IMG/VR virus record: IMGVR_UViG_3300035661_000066
Location: 1 to 62,251 of that record
Origin: a virus
Direction: 5' to 3' (one strand)
DNA length: 62,251 nucleotides
Shown: positions 8,605-16,604 of the stretch, in pieces
Position numbering within the stretch: position 1 is the first letter of the stretch
Layout: the number at the start of each line of letters is the position of its first letter
Made by a program: the position numbers and the translations under genes
The notes under the pieces: generated by a model
Databases searched by the model: none
What the model was told of the DNA's origin: nothing
The model's input: the letters and a program-made list of their open reading frames with translations, nothing else

Positions 8605-10458
8605 ATGGCAATTTTGCTCGCAGCGAATAACGCCCAGTCGACGTTGGCAACAGCCATCTCGAACACGGTGCTTACCATCCCGCTGACCCCTGGCTCGGGG
8701 GTGCTCTTCCCCCAGCCCACCACGGGCCAGTACTTTAAAATGACCCTGACGGACGCAGCTACCCAGACGCTGCGTGAGATCGTCCATGTCACGGCCGTGA
8801 CTGGTGACTCGCTGACCGTGGTGCGTGGGCAGGAGGGTACCACGGCGCTGGCCTGGAACGCCGGTGACTTCGCCATCAACATGTTTACCGCGGGCACCTT
8901 CCAGGCGCTGGCCCAGCAGCAGCAGGCGCAAGCTGGCCAGTTCAACTACGCCATGGACACCGGCACGCCTAACGCCTACGTCATCACGCTGGCCCCAGCG
9001 CCGCTCAGCGACATCCAGGCGGGGATGCCGATCATGTTCACGGCCAACAACCCCAACCCGGCTGGCGACTCAACCCTGACGGTCAACGGCAACACGGCAC
9101 CGCTGATCAATCAAGGGGGCGGCGCGCTGTACCCCAACCAGATCACGGCGGGAGCCATCGTTGAGGTGTACTACGTCGCCGCGAGCTCGGCCTACGTGCT
9201 GGCCTGGTCCTCGACGAACTTGCCCTACGTGGCAGCCGACAGCCAGACGGGGTCCGGTATCCTGCCGGCGGGCACGACCGCCCAACGCTCGGCAAGTCCG
9301 GCTGGTGGCTTCATCCGCTACAACACCACCCTGCAGACCTACGAGGCTTACTTTCCAAGTACCACGAGCTGGGGGTCCTTGTCGAATGCCCAACCGCTGC
9401 TTGCCGCCACCCCAACGTCATTCAAGAATCTGATCGTGAACGGCGCGATGCGCGTAGCGCAGCAGTACGGGAACGCGGCGCAGAATGCCGTTGCAAATGG
9501 CACTTGGGTGATTGACCAGTGGAAATATGCGGCATCTGTCGCCGGTCTATTCAACGCGCAACAGGTAGCCGGCCCTGCCGCTTTGGGGTTTGATTCGTAC
9601 CTTCAATTCACGTCCGCGAGCGCCTATACTCCCGCAAGTGGTGATAACAATTATCTGCATCAGATCATCGAGGCGCAGAACATCACGGCACTTGCATGGG
9701 GAACGCCAAACGCCAAGCCGATTAGCCTGCAATTTGTCGTAAACGTATCCGTTGCTGGCACCTATAGCGGCAGCATTCGAAATATCGCTGGCACGAGAAG
9801 CTACCCGTTTTCGTTCTCTGTGCCGCAGGCAAACACAGACACGCTGATTACGATTCCGAACATTCCGGGAGACCAGACGGGCACATGGACGCTGACTGGT
9901 ACGGCTGGCGCGCTGGTTGTTAGCTTCTCGCTTGGCTGTGGGGCAAACTTCCTTGGTGCGGCTGGGGTATGGTCGTCTGGCAATCTTATCGGGGCGACTG
10001 ACGCGACGCAGATCAGCGCAACGAACGGCGCTACCTTCAAGATTACCGGCGTGCAGCTTGAAGCAGCACCGTTTTGCACGGCGTTCGAGCGGCCGACGCC
10101 GGAGGCGGAGCTGCTGCGTTGCCAGCGGTACCTGCCGAGCTGGGTTGCGCCGTCATCCTATGATCAGCTTGGATCAGGGTTTGTATATTCGGCTACCCGA
10201 TTTGTGTTCTCTGTCAATTTCGTGGCACCTGCTCGTGTGCCGCCGACGGGGGTGGCTGTTTCCGCGCTGAGTCACCTTAGCGTAAACTACGGCGGCACTT
10301 ACGTTTCACCTTCCGCCGTCGCGTTTAACCTCGCAGGTACGCGAGGTGGCCGGGTTTATGCGACGGTTTCTGGCGCCACAGTTGGTTATGGTGGCGACGT
10401 TTATTTGTATGGCAGCGGCAGCACCGCACGCTTTCTCTTTACGGGGGCACAGCTATGA
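8605..10458 (+). CDS. Tail fibre protein
   Basis: This 617-residue fibre has an N-terminal virion-attachment region with VRGQEGTTALAWNAGD (about 73-88), a motif common at tail fibre N-termini. A Gly/Ala/Thr-rich shaft follows. From about residue 270 (FKNLIVNGAMRVAQQYG) there is a lectin-like tip, ending with FERPTPEAELLRCQRYLPSW (about 494-513). The DNA changes texture near 9420: upstream codons are strongly G/C-ending and downstream ones less so. This suggests that the receptor-binding tip was acquired by exchange. Confidence 0.8.
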   Translation: MAILLAANNAQSTLATAISNTVLTIPLTPGSGVLFPQPTTGQYFKMTLTDAATQTLREIVHVTAVTGDSLTVVRGQEGTTALAWNAGDFAINMFTAGTFQALAQQQQAQAGQFNYAMDTGTPNAYVITLAPAPLSDIQAGMPIMFTANNPNPAGDSTLTVNGNTAPLINQGGGALYPNQITAGAIVEVYYVAASSAYVLAWSSTNLPYVAADSQTGSGILPAGTTAQRSASPAGGFIRYNTTLQTYEAYFPSTTSWGSLSNAQPLLAATPTSFKNLIVNGAMRVAQQYGNAAQNAVANGTWVIDQWKYAASVAGLFNAQQVAGPAALGFDSYLQFTSASAYTPASGDNNYLHQIIEAQNITALAWGTPNAKPISLQFVVNVSVAGTYSGSIRNIAGTRSYPFSFSVPQANTDTLITIPNIPGDQTGTWTLTGTAGALVVSFSLGCGANFLGAAGVWSSGNLIGATDATQISATNGATFKITGVQLEAAPFCTAFERPTPEAELLRCQRYLPSWVAPSSYDQLGSGFVYSATRFVFSVNFVAPARVPPTGVAVSALSHLSVNYGGTYVSPSAVAFNLAGTRGGRVYATVSGATVGYGGDVYLYGSGSTARFLFTGAQL

Positions 10459-10631
10459 TGCAAGGCACACCTACTGCGTGGCAGTACACTGACGACAAGA
10501 AGAGCGTGGTTACGCGCACCTACCCCGACGGCTCGATGGAGTCGTGCGTGGCCACCCGCGACGACGTTGTGGCCTGGGTGGCAGCCGGCAACACGATTCA
10601 ACCGGCACCGGACCTAGCAGCAAAGCAGTAA
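10455..10631 (+). CDS. Small fibre-associated protein
   Basis: This 58-residue protein (MMQGTPTAWQYTDDKKSVV...) starts with ATGA overlapping the tail fibre stop, so it is probably translationally coupled. It carries a short beta-hairpin-like region (TRTYPDGSMESCVATRDD). Position suggests a fibre chaperone or fibre-tip cap, but no family was recognised. Confidence 0.6.
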   Translation: MMQGTPTAWQYTDDKKSVVTRTYPDGSMESCVATRDDVVAWVAAGNTIQPAPDLAAKQ

Positions 10632-10676
10632 TGTAGCACCATAGCTCAGTCGTCCCAGGGCCGAGCGAGCACAGGT

Positions 10677-10701
10677 CCCAGCCGGCCACAAGCTGGCTGG
10701 G
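10677..10701 (+). terminator. Intercistronic hairpin between tail fibre and lysis cassette
   Basis: Inverted repeat CCCAGCC (10677-10683) / GGCTGGG (10695-10701) lies in the 111-bp gap between 10631 and 10743. No T-run follows, so a strong intrinsic terminator is doubtful. It may be a processing or partial termination site separating tail and lysis genes. Confidence 0.35.
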
Positions 10702-10742
10702 GTCACCAACCAAGCCGAGCCCGAGGACAAGAGGCGAGCATT

Positions 10743-11048
10743 ATGGAATCTTTCAAAATCTTCATGGATATTGCAATGCCCATCGCTACGGGGCTGCTGA
10801 CCATCGTTATCACGATGATGTACCACTGGATGAAGGTGCAGGACAACGCGGATCGCGATAACGCTAGAGACATCCGGGACGTCAAGGACGCCCTGTACAA
10901 CCACCGTGAGCACGTGGCCACGTACTACGTGACCCGTGACGCGCTGGAGCGCACCGAGGCTAAATTCGAAACGGAGCTCAAGGATCTCGGTCAGAAGGTA
11001 GACCGCGTGCTGGAGCTGCTTCACAACAAGGCAGACCGGGACCACTAA
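10743..11048 (+). CDS. Holin candidate with one membrane segment and cytoplasmic coiled coil
   Basis: This 101-residue protein has one membrane segment (about 10-27, IAMPIATGLLTIVITMM) followed by a charged helical domain with heptad character (about 33-95). It is the first gene of the lysis cassette, immediately before the endolysin. That layout suits a class III holin or a holin accessory protein. The second small membrane protein at 12186 is an alternative holin. Confidence 0.55.
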   Translation: MESFKIFMDIAMPIATGLLTIVITMMYHWMKVQDNADRDNARDIRDVKDALYNHREHVATYYVTRDALERTEAKFETELKDLGQKVDRVLELLHNKADRDH

Positions 11049-11059
11049 GGAGATATCGC

Positions 11060-11557
11060 ATGGCCACCATCACTGCAGCCCAGGCCGGTAGTCAGAACGT
11101 CGTTGCCTTTCTGGACATGATCGCCATTAGTGAGCTGGGGCCAGCCCTGCTCAAGGCCTCGGATGACGGGTACAACGTGATCGTCGGGTCTACCGCGTCT
11201 AAACCCATCCTGTTCCACAGCTACGCGTCCCATCCCAACCGGCTGATCAAGCCACCCTTGATCCCGGTGCCTAGCTCGGCTGCCGGCCGCTACCAGTTGC
11301 TGGCCCACTACTTCGACACCTACAAGGTGCAGTTGCGGCTTCCCGACTTCGGGCCGCTGAGCCAAGACCGTATCGCCATCCAGCAGATCCGGGAGCGCCG
11401 CGCGTTGCCCCTGCTGCTGGCGGGGGACTTTAAGGGGGCGGTCGAGGCGTGCAATACCATCTGGGCCAGCCTGACCGGCAGCCCGTACAAGCAGCACACC
11501 CACCCCATCGACTACCTGGCTCAGGCTTACACCAAGGCCGGTGGGATCATTGTGTAA
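11060..11557 (+). CDS. Endolysin, lambda R-type lytic transglycosylase
   Basis: This 165-residue protein follows lambda gpR along its length: FLDMIAISE with catalytic Glu25 (lambda WSE), GYNVIVG, HPNRL, GRYQLLAHYFDTYKVQL (lambda GRYQLL), SQDRIAIQQIRERRALP and IWASLTGSPY. The family cleaves peptidoglycan to 1,6-anhydro products. No signal peptide is visible, so export depends on a holin. AGGAG lies 7 bases before the ATG. Confidence 0.93.
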   Translation: MATITAAQAGSQNVVAFLDMIAISELGPALLKASDDGYNVIVGSTASKPILFHSYASHPNRLIKPPLIPVPSSAAGRYQLLAHYFDTYKVQLRLPDFGPLSQDRIAIQQIRERRALPLLLAGDFKGAVEACNTIWASLTGSPYKQHTHPIDYLAQAYTKAGGIIV

Positions 11558-11577
11558 CCAGAGGAGAGAACAAGGCA

Positions 11578-12189
11578 ATGCAACAAACCCTTCAGACATT
11601 CACGCTAGGCGATCTGGCGCAGTACACGGCGGAGGGCCAATACTCCGCCAACGCGTCCCGAGACTTCCAGCTGTTCTTCGTCGGCCGTGACGACGTCCAT
11701 GATGTGCTTAAACATGTGTTAAGACGAGTCTCGTCCAGCCTGTACCTGAGCATGTTCGGCTACGACGATGACGAGCTTAATGACCTGATCATGGGCATCG
11801 TCCACAATCCCAGCATCACCTGCCTGATCACGCTGGACAAGAGCCAGGCGGGCGGCGTGCACGAGAAGCGCCTGCTGGACTCGGATGCCGCCAAGGACCC
11901 GATCGGCTTCAACACCCACTTCGTGATCGGCCAGTCATCGACCCACCAGATCAACCACACCAAGGGCTTTGTCGCCGATGGCCTGGTGGGTGGGGAAGGT
12001 TCCACCAACTGGTCGACCAGCGGCGAGGGTACCTTTGTCGTGACTGGACAGGCTGGCGGCAAGGGCTACAAGGCGCAGAACAACACCCAAACCATCTTCA
12101 CCTGCCCGGATGCGGTGCGTCGCTTTCAGGCGCAGCTCATCGCTGAGCACATGGCAGCTCAACACCAGGCTAAAGGAGCTACGAAATGA
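11578..12189 (+). CDS. Phospholipase D-like (HKD) protein in the lysis cassette
   Basis: This 203-residue protein has one HKD motif, H127-x-K129-x4-D134, followed by GSTN (141-144), as in PLD-superfamily enzymes that act as dimers (Nuc-type nucleases, some phospholipases). GAGGAG precedes ATG 11578; an upstream in-frame reading inside the endolysin gene is not needed. It lies between the endolysin and a membrane protein and has no signal peptide. It could attack phospholipid or nucleic acid at lysis. Family membership is clear; substrate is inferred. Confidence 0.75.
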   Translation: MQQTLQTFTLGDLAQYTAEGQYSANASRDFQLFFVGRDDVHDVLKHVLRRVSSSLYLSMFGYDDDELNDLIMGIVHNPSITCLITLDKSQAGGVHEKRLLDSDAAKDPIGFNTHFVIGQSSTHQINHTKGFVADGLVGGEGSTNWSTSGEGTFVVTGQAGGKGYKAQNNTQTIFTCPDAVRRFQAQLIAEHMAAQHQAKGATK

Positions 12190-12419
12190 ATCTCCCCCAA
12201 CTTTCGGATAACACCCGTAAGACCCTGAACATCGCTGGGCTGCTCGCTATCTGGGGTGGCATGGTGATCTCGGGTCACGCCTCGACCCCAGCCGAGGTGC
12301 AGTTTCTCAACGTGATCCAGGCAATGCTCGCTGGGCTGAGTGTCCATGCGTCCTACGTGGCTGGCGTCGCTACCGTGCAGGTCCAGGTGGCCCAGCCGCA
12401 ACCCAACAAGGAGAGCTAA
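12186..12419 (+). CDS. Small membrane protein, alternative holin
   Basis: This 77-residue protein has two hydrophobic segments (about 16-31 and 39-66) separated by a short polar turn, and a polar Gln-rich tail. It overlaps the HKD gene by 4 bases. Two-segment topology fits class II holins, but similar small proteins can be antiholins. No family was recognised. Confidence 0.5.
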   Translation: MNLPQLSDNTRKTLNIAGLLAIWGGMVISGHASTPAEVQFLNVIQAMLAGLSVHASYVAGVATVQVQVAQPQPNKES

Positions 12420-12420
12420 C

Positions 12421-12873
12421 ATGATTGATAAAGACCACCGTGGCATCATTACCACGCTGACCGCCGCCGGCTTCATGTCCGCCATCTGCCTGTCAATTAG
12501 CTTGCTGACCGCCTGCGTCACCGTCCCGCAACCCCAACCGGTGCCGGTGAGCCAGCTGCTCCAGCAAGGTTGCCCTTCGGTGCAGGCCGTGAACCAGGTG
12601 CTCCTGGTACCCGGCACCCTGTCGCCGCAGGGGCTGGCTATGCTTCAGCAGATCGCTCCGGTCGTGGATCTGGTGTGCCGCACCGGCTCCCAGCTTAAGC
12701 CCGAGGACACGGCCCAGCTAGCTCGCCAGATTCCGGAGCTGGTCAGGTTGATCCAGGAGTCGACCCTGCCTGAGGAGCGCAAGACGCGCGACACGGTGGC
12801 GCTGACCCTGCTAGCGGCTGCATTGAATCAGCAGGTGCCTCCGCTGCAACCCACCGCGAGTCAAGCCAAATGA
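12421..12873 (+). CDS. Lipoprotein of the lysis cassette (spanin candidate)
   Basis: This 150-residue protein carries a signal peptide with lipobox LTAC and lipidated Cys32, followed by a Pro-rich stretch (PQPQPVPVS). ATG 12421 is chosen because GGAG precedes it. An outer-membrane lipoprotein next to the endolysin suggests an o-spanin or unimolecular spanin role. I see no embedded partner gene and no clear C-terminal transmembrane segment, so the role is tentative. Confidence 0.6.
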   Translation: MIDKDHRGIITTLTAAGFMSAICLSISLLTACVTVPQPQPVPVSQLLQQGCPSVQAVNQVLLVPGTLSPQGLAMLQQIAPVVDLVCRTGSQLKPEDTAQLARQIPELVRLIQESTLPEERKTRDTVALTLLAAALNQQVPPLQPTASQAK

Positions 12874-13670
12874 AGCCACTTCGCCTAGCCTTTAGCGGCT
12901 CCGGCTTCCGCCTGGGCGCCCACGTGGGTGCCTTGGAGGCGGCGCTCCAGGTTGGATTTACACCGGTCGAGCTGGCAGGCACGTCCGGGGGCGCCATCGT
13001 TGCGTCCCTGTATGCCTGCGGGATGGGCGCTAAGGAGCTTGAGACCCTATTCCTTGCAACTGACTGGGGCAAGTTCCTGACGCTTGATCTATGGTCGGGG
13101 GTGCGCCGCGGCGGCTACTGCGCTGGGGATGCCTTGCTGGAGCTGCTGCTGGACAAGACGCAGGGCAAGACCTTCAAAGACCTGCAGGTGGAGCTGAAGG
13201 TGGTAGCAGCGGACCTGGTCACCAACTCGGAGGTCATCCTCAGCCGTGAGACCACCCCTGACATGCCGGTGGGCCTGGCAGCTCGTGCCTCGGCGTCCAT
13301 CCCGTTCGTCTTCGTGCCGGTGACCTACAAGGACTGGCTGCTGGTAGATGGTGGCTGCTGTGATAACATCCCGGCGGATCACTTGATCGCGGACGAGGTG
13401 CCGCGGGTGGGGATCCAGCTGACGGAGCCGGCGGCGCGACTGGACGCTGGCAGCTACAGCGTGCTGGACATGGCTGGTCGTGTGCTAGATCTGGTGCTAG
13501 CCTCCAGCGAGGCGGGGCGCGCGCTGGCAGCGCAGCGTAACCAAGCTCATATCGTGGAGGTGCCAACCAGCTACGCCTCTAGTCTAGACACCAAGATGAC
13601 CTTCGCCACCCGCCAGCGCCTGTTGGCTGACGGCTACCGGCTAAGCGCCAAGCTCCTCAAGACGCTGTAA
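12870..13670 (+). CDS. Patatin-like phospholipase
   Basis: This 266-residue protein has the three patatin signatures in order: a Gly-rich oxyanion motif (GSGFRLGAHVG, about 10-20), the nucleophile elbow GTSGG with Ser39 (37-41), and catalytic Asp160 in VDGG (159-162). Together they form a Ser-Asp dyad for acyl ester hydrolysis of phospholipids. It overlaps the lipoprotein gene by 4 bases and ends the rightward operon. A phospholipase here suggests membrane damage at lysis, but release or host-membrane remodelling roles are possible. Confidence 0.85.
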   Translation: MKPLRLAFSGSGFRLGAHVGALEAALQVGFTPVELAGTSGGAIVASLYACGMGAKELETLFLATDWGKFLTLDLWSGVRRGGYCAGDALLELLLDKTQGKTFKDLQVELKVVAADLVTNSEVILSRETTPDMPVGLAARASASIPFVFVPVTYKDWLLVDGGCCDNIPADHLIADEVPRVGIQLTEPAARLDAGSYSVLDMAGRVLDLVLASSEAGRALAAQRNQAHIVEVPTSYASSLDTKMTFATRQRLLADGYRLSAKLLKTL

Positions 13671-13674
13671 CCAG

Positions 13675-13693
13675 GGCCGCCCTAGCGGCGGCC
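13675..13693. terminator. Convergent-operon hairpin
   Basis: GGCCGCC (13675-13681) pairs with GGCGGCC (13687-13693) around a 5-base loop. It starts just after the patatin stop and overlaps the end of the leftward gene at 13682. It lies where the rightward lysis operon meets the leftward early operon, so it probably acts in both directions. T-rich tails are weak. Confidence 0.55.
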
Positions 13694-13954
13694 TCTCCTG
13701 TCCCCATCTGCCTCTCGCACCCAATTGAGCCTAGCCTCCTCAGCCTGTGCCTTAGCCGCCAGCAGCGCCGCCCCCAGCTCAGGATCGCCTGGGCAGTCCT
13801 GCAGACGCTGCGCCAGCAGCTCCTGCAGCGCGAGCGCTTCCCGGTAGGCCAGCCACGCCTTGGCGCGCCGCTGCACCTTGGGCAGATGGGCGAGCAGCAG
13901 GATCAGCAAGCCTAGGCTGGTTAGCAGCCACAGCGACAGCATGATGTAGGCCAT
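13682..13954 (-). CDS. Membrane-anchored protein of unknown function
   Basis: This 90-residue protein has one N-terminal membrane segment (about 4-23) and a long Ala/Leu/Glu-rich amphipathic helix. It is the last gene of the leftward early operon. Topology resembles inner-membrane spanin subunits, and it faces the lysis cassette across the terminator, but its strand places it in the early operon. Function unknown. Confidence 0.5.
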   Translation of the reverse strand: MAYIMLSLWLLTSLGLLILLLAHLPKVQRRAKAWLAYREALALQELLAQRLQDCPGDPELGAALLAAKAQAEEARLNWVREADGDRRGRR

Positions 13955-13978
13955 GTCAGTTCTCCTCCGTAGATGCGT

Positions 13979-14158
13979 CTAGCGCCGAGGCTTCAGCGCG
14001 TGCTTCGAGGGCTTCAGGCTGGCGACGAGCTCTAGACACCGCTCCCGGTGGCTCTTGCAGGGGGGCTTCTCGTCGTCCCGGTCCCAGGTCAGCCCGCAGC
14101 GGCGACAGTGGTACTGGTTGCTGCTCATCAGCCGCGCCTGGCAGTCAGTCGTGCCCAT
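13979..14158 (-). CDS. Small Cys-rich zinc-ribbon-like protein
   Basis: This 59-residue protein includes CRRCG followed by spaced Cys and His residues (HCRRCGLTW ... CKSHRERC) that could bind one zinc. ATG 14158 overlaps the upstream phosphatase stop by 14 bases; ATG 14128, giving 49 residues, is an alternative start. Function unknown. Confidence 0.45.
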   Translation of the reverse strand: MGTTDCQARLMSSNQYHCRRCGLTWDRDDEKPPCKSHRERCLELVASLKPSKHALKPRR

Positions 14159-14750
14159 GCTGCAGTGGCTCCCGTGGTTGGTGGAAGCTGTCAGGTGGGG
14201 CTTGCAGGCAGAGCACCCCGTTGGCCAGCCACATGTCGACCACCCGCTGGCGGTCCTCAAAGGCAGCTGCTAGGCGGCAGCGCTTGGTTGGAGCCAGGGA
14301 GTCAAGCCAGCCCTCCTTGAGCCGGTAGTCCGGCGTGAAGTCACCACGCTGCCGCATGGTTATCATACGGCACAGTTGGTCACGTCCCAGCTGCGTGTGA
14401 TGCCGCAACCAGTCAAGCGTCTGGCTGTAGACCTCGTCCGAGCGCCCGGTCCAGATCTCTACCTCCGCACCGCTAAGCAGCAGGGACCTAAGCAGCTGGA
14501 TCATTGGCCAGATGGGGCTGTCATGCACGCAGGCCTGGTAAAAGGCGCGGTAGTTCTTCTTGAAGTCAGGATCTTGACCGGTCACGCCGCACACGGGGCA
14601 GGTGGCACCCAGCGCCACCCCGGCCGGGTTGTCGGCCCGCACCTCACCCAGGCAGTGCGGGCAAGGCGGCGTGGTGATCCAGGCCAGTCGGTGCCGGCAA
14701 TCGGCCAGCGTGCCGTCGAGGTCGAAGATGTAGAGCGGTTGGTTAGTCAC
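14145..14750 (-). CDS. HAD phosphatase, T4 polynucleotide kinase 3'-phosphatase-like, with zinc-ribbon insert
   Basis: This 201-residue HAD enzyme shows IFDLDGT near the start, WTGRSD, RLKEGW and FEDRQRVVDMWLANGVLC, the last closely resembling the end of the T4 Pnkp phosphatase domain. A CPHC/CPVC zinc ribbon is inserted after motif I. There is no kinase domain. The GTG start at 14750 overlaps the upstream gene by 8 bases. It probably removes 3'-phosphates from nucleic acid ends or nucleotides. Confidence 0.75.
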   Translation of the reverse strand: MTNQPLYIFDLDGTLADCRHRLAWITTPPCPHCLGEVRADNPAGVALGATCPVCGVTGQDPDFKKNYRAFYQACVHDSPIWPMIQLLRSLLLSGAEVEIWTGRSDEVYSQTLDWLRHHTQLGRDQLCRMITMRQRGDFTPDYRLKEGWLDSLAPTKRCRLAAAFEDRQRVVDMWLANGVLCLQAPPDSFHQPREPLQHGHD

Positions 14751-15033
14751 AGTGCTTCTCCGTGATGGCATTAGGTGTGATAGTTGCGGCCACCCGCACC
14801 GAGCAGACGTGTACGTTGCAAAGCGGACCATCCACGTACGCGCAGCCCACGGCGCGGTAGACCTGGCATTGTTGGCGGGCTTGGCTAACAGTCGGTTGCT
14901 GCTCCAACCGCGCGCGAAGCTCGGCCGCTGCGCGCTCAGCCAGTTGGAGGGCCTCGCCAAAGTTAGCATGCGCCACAGCTAGGCGGGTCACGGTCTGGTT
15001 GATCTGATCCAACAGCTCAGAAAGTTGCTCCAT
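14743..15033 (-). CDS. Coiled-coil protein of unknown function
   Basis: This 96-residue protein has a helical N-terminal part (about 1-50) and a Cys/Val-rich C-terminal part. ATG 15033 is chosen because GAGGAG lies 8 bases upstream; an in-frame GTG at 15039 is too close to it. It overlaps the phosphatase start by 8 bases. No family recognised. Confidence 0.5.
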   Translation of the reverse strand: MEQLSELLDQINQTVTRLAVAHANFGEALQLAERAAAELRARLEQQPTVSQARQQCQVYRAVGCAYVDGPLCNVHVCSVRVAATITPNAITEKHCD

Positions 15034-15035
15034 GG

Positions 15036-15260
15036 TCACAGCTCCTCGTCATTTAGAAAGTCGTCCTGCCGCTCCTGGCGCAGTCGCTTGGCCTCAGCCC
15101 GGTCCTCGATTTTACGCCGCGCCTCGCAGCGCCGCTTGTCAGCTGGGGTGGCCCTGGTGGACGACACCTCCAGGCGGCCCCACAGCTCCTCCTTGCGCAG
15201 CCGCCGCTTGTTGCCGTACTGCAGGCGGTAGGCGGCGCGCAGCACATGCTGGCTTGTCAT
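15036..15260 (-). CDS. Small highly charged protein
   Basis: This 74-residue protein is very rich in Arg, Lys and Glu and probably one long helix (AEAKRLRQERQDD). ATG 15260 overlaps the dCMP deaminase stop (ATGA), implying translational coupling. Possibly nucleic-acid binding; function unknown. Confidence 0.5.
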   Translation of the reverse strand: MTSQHVLRAAYRLQYGNKRRLRKEELWGRLEVSSTRATPADKRRCEARRKIEDRAEAKRLRQERQDDFLNDEEL

Positions 15261-15874
15261 GGTTGGCTCCAGTCCCGCACCCACAACTTCTCAGGCGCGT
15301 GCTGCACCCACAGCCGGCCGGCGCTCTCCCACAGCTCGCGGGCTGCCGAGTGCGGGTACTCGTCCAGGTAGACGATCCGCACGCAGCTGGTGTTGAGCAG
15401 CAGCTTGGTACAGGTCATGCAGGGGCTGGCTGTGACGTAGCAAGCACTGATAGCGTGGATATCAGGGCACTGGAGTAAGGCATTCTGCTCGGCGTGGATC
15501 GCCTGACAGGCGTCCAGGCTCTGGCCGCTCGGTGCTTCGGCCCCAGCGCAGGCATGTGGGTAGTGGTCGTCGAAGCCGACGCACTGGCGGGCACCCCCGG
15601 TATAGAGCTTAGCGGCGTACTTGATTACCGACTGACTGCCGCTCACCTGCCAGTAGTCCCCCAGGTCAGCGACTCTCGGATCGTCGTGGTAGATGGGTGA
15701 CTGCGCACGTTCATTGCAATGAGGCTGGCCAGCTGCTACGCCGTTGTAGCCGGTGGCCAGCACGTGACCCCGGGCATTGAGCAGCACGGCGCCAACGGCG
15801 CGGCGCTTGCAAGTGGTTCGCTGGGCGGTGATCAAGGCCAGCTGCATGGCCCACTCGTCTCTTGATGGTCGCAT
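15257..15874 (-). CDS. Deoxycytidylate (dCMP) deaminase
   Basis: This 205-residue zinc deaminase has the HAE motif (His127, Glu129) and PCMTC (Cys152, Cys155), plus a zinc-site-like N-terminal region with HCNER around 52-56, as in T4 Cd. It converts dCMP to dUMP. In this phage it would balance dCMP used by the TS-fold enzyme at 16990. AGGAGG lies just upstream of its ATG. Confidence 0.9.
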   Translation of the reverse strand: MRPSRDEWAMQLALITAQRTTCKRRAVGAVLLNARGHVLATGYNGVAAGQPHCNERAQSPIYHDDPRVADLGDYWQVSGSQSVIKYAAKLYTGGARQCVGFDDHYPHACAGAEAPSGQSLDACQAIHAEQNALLQCPDIHAISACYVTASPCMTCTKLLLNTSCVRIVYLDEYPHSAARELWESAGRLWVQHAPEKLWVRDWSQP

Positions 15875-15884
15875 TGTTGTCTCC

Positions 15885-16585
15885 CTAGGAGGTTAAGCGG
15901 TGGTGGTTCGCGGTCTCAACTGGCCGATGCAGGGACTCGCCGGCGCCAGCTTCCAGCCCGGCTTCCACACCAGAGCTGTAGAACCGAGACTGACGGGTAA
16001 TGGCCGGCACGATCGGCCCGTAACGGCGCTCGATAAATTGGTTTGTGCTGGCTACCAGCTCCGCTGGCTTAGCAAAAGCTACTACGGTCCTGCTGATCGC
16101 CTCAATCCAACCGATGCAGAAGCCGTTGGCCTCAGTTGTCTTGGCGGTACGCGGCCAGTGGCTGGGCAGCTGCTGCACGTGGGCGGCGCGCGCGCCTTCG
16201 TCAGCTTGCGGAGCAGCACCTGGGCCGTGTATTGTGCGATGGGCAGCTGCGAGCTGGGGCCGACCAGGCGCCAGCTGCCGAACAGCTCCTTGGCCGTGCG
16301 TCCGTGGCTGTTGCCACGCATCCACAGCAGGTGGCAGCCAAAAGCCTCAGCGACAAGACGCATTAGCTTGAGCTCCCAGGCGGGTACCTTGGTAGAGCCA
16401 GCCGTGGAGCGGACGTCGGTCTCGTTAATCTCGCTGACGGCCACGTCCATCGTGGTCAGCCCATGCTTCTCCATGAGCTTCTGCGCTTGGCGCAAGGCGG
16501 CAGCGGCCTCATTAGGCTCGCTTGAGCTGCTGAGCGCCAGGCACTTCTTGATCTTGCGCATGATGTCGTCGCTAGGTCCGGCCAT
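15885..16585 (-). pseudogene. DUF2786-like gene interrupted by a frameshift in a (GC)5 repeat
   Basis: From ATG 16585 the frame encodes a DUF2786-type N-terminus (DDIMRKIKKCLALSSS ... AAAALRQAQKLMEKHGL). After LRKLTKARA it runs into non-homologous sequence and would stop at 16082. The family-like continuation (HVQQLPSHWP ... EANGFCIGWIEAI) is in another frame ending at 15885. The switch falls at five GC units (16186-16195). Removing one unit would restore a continuous protein of about 232 residues. It may be a sequencing error, slippage or phase variation. Confidence 0.75.
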
Positions 16586-16604
16586 CACAGGTTCCTTAGT
16601 GTCA

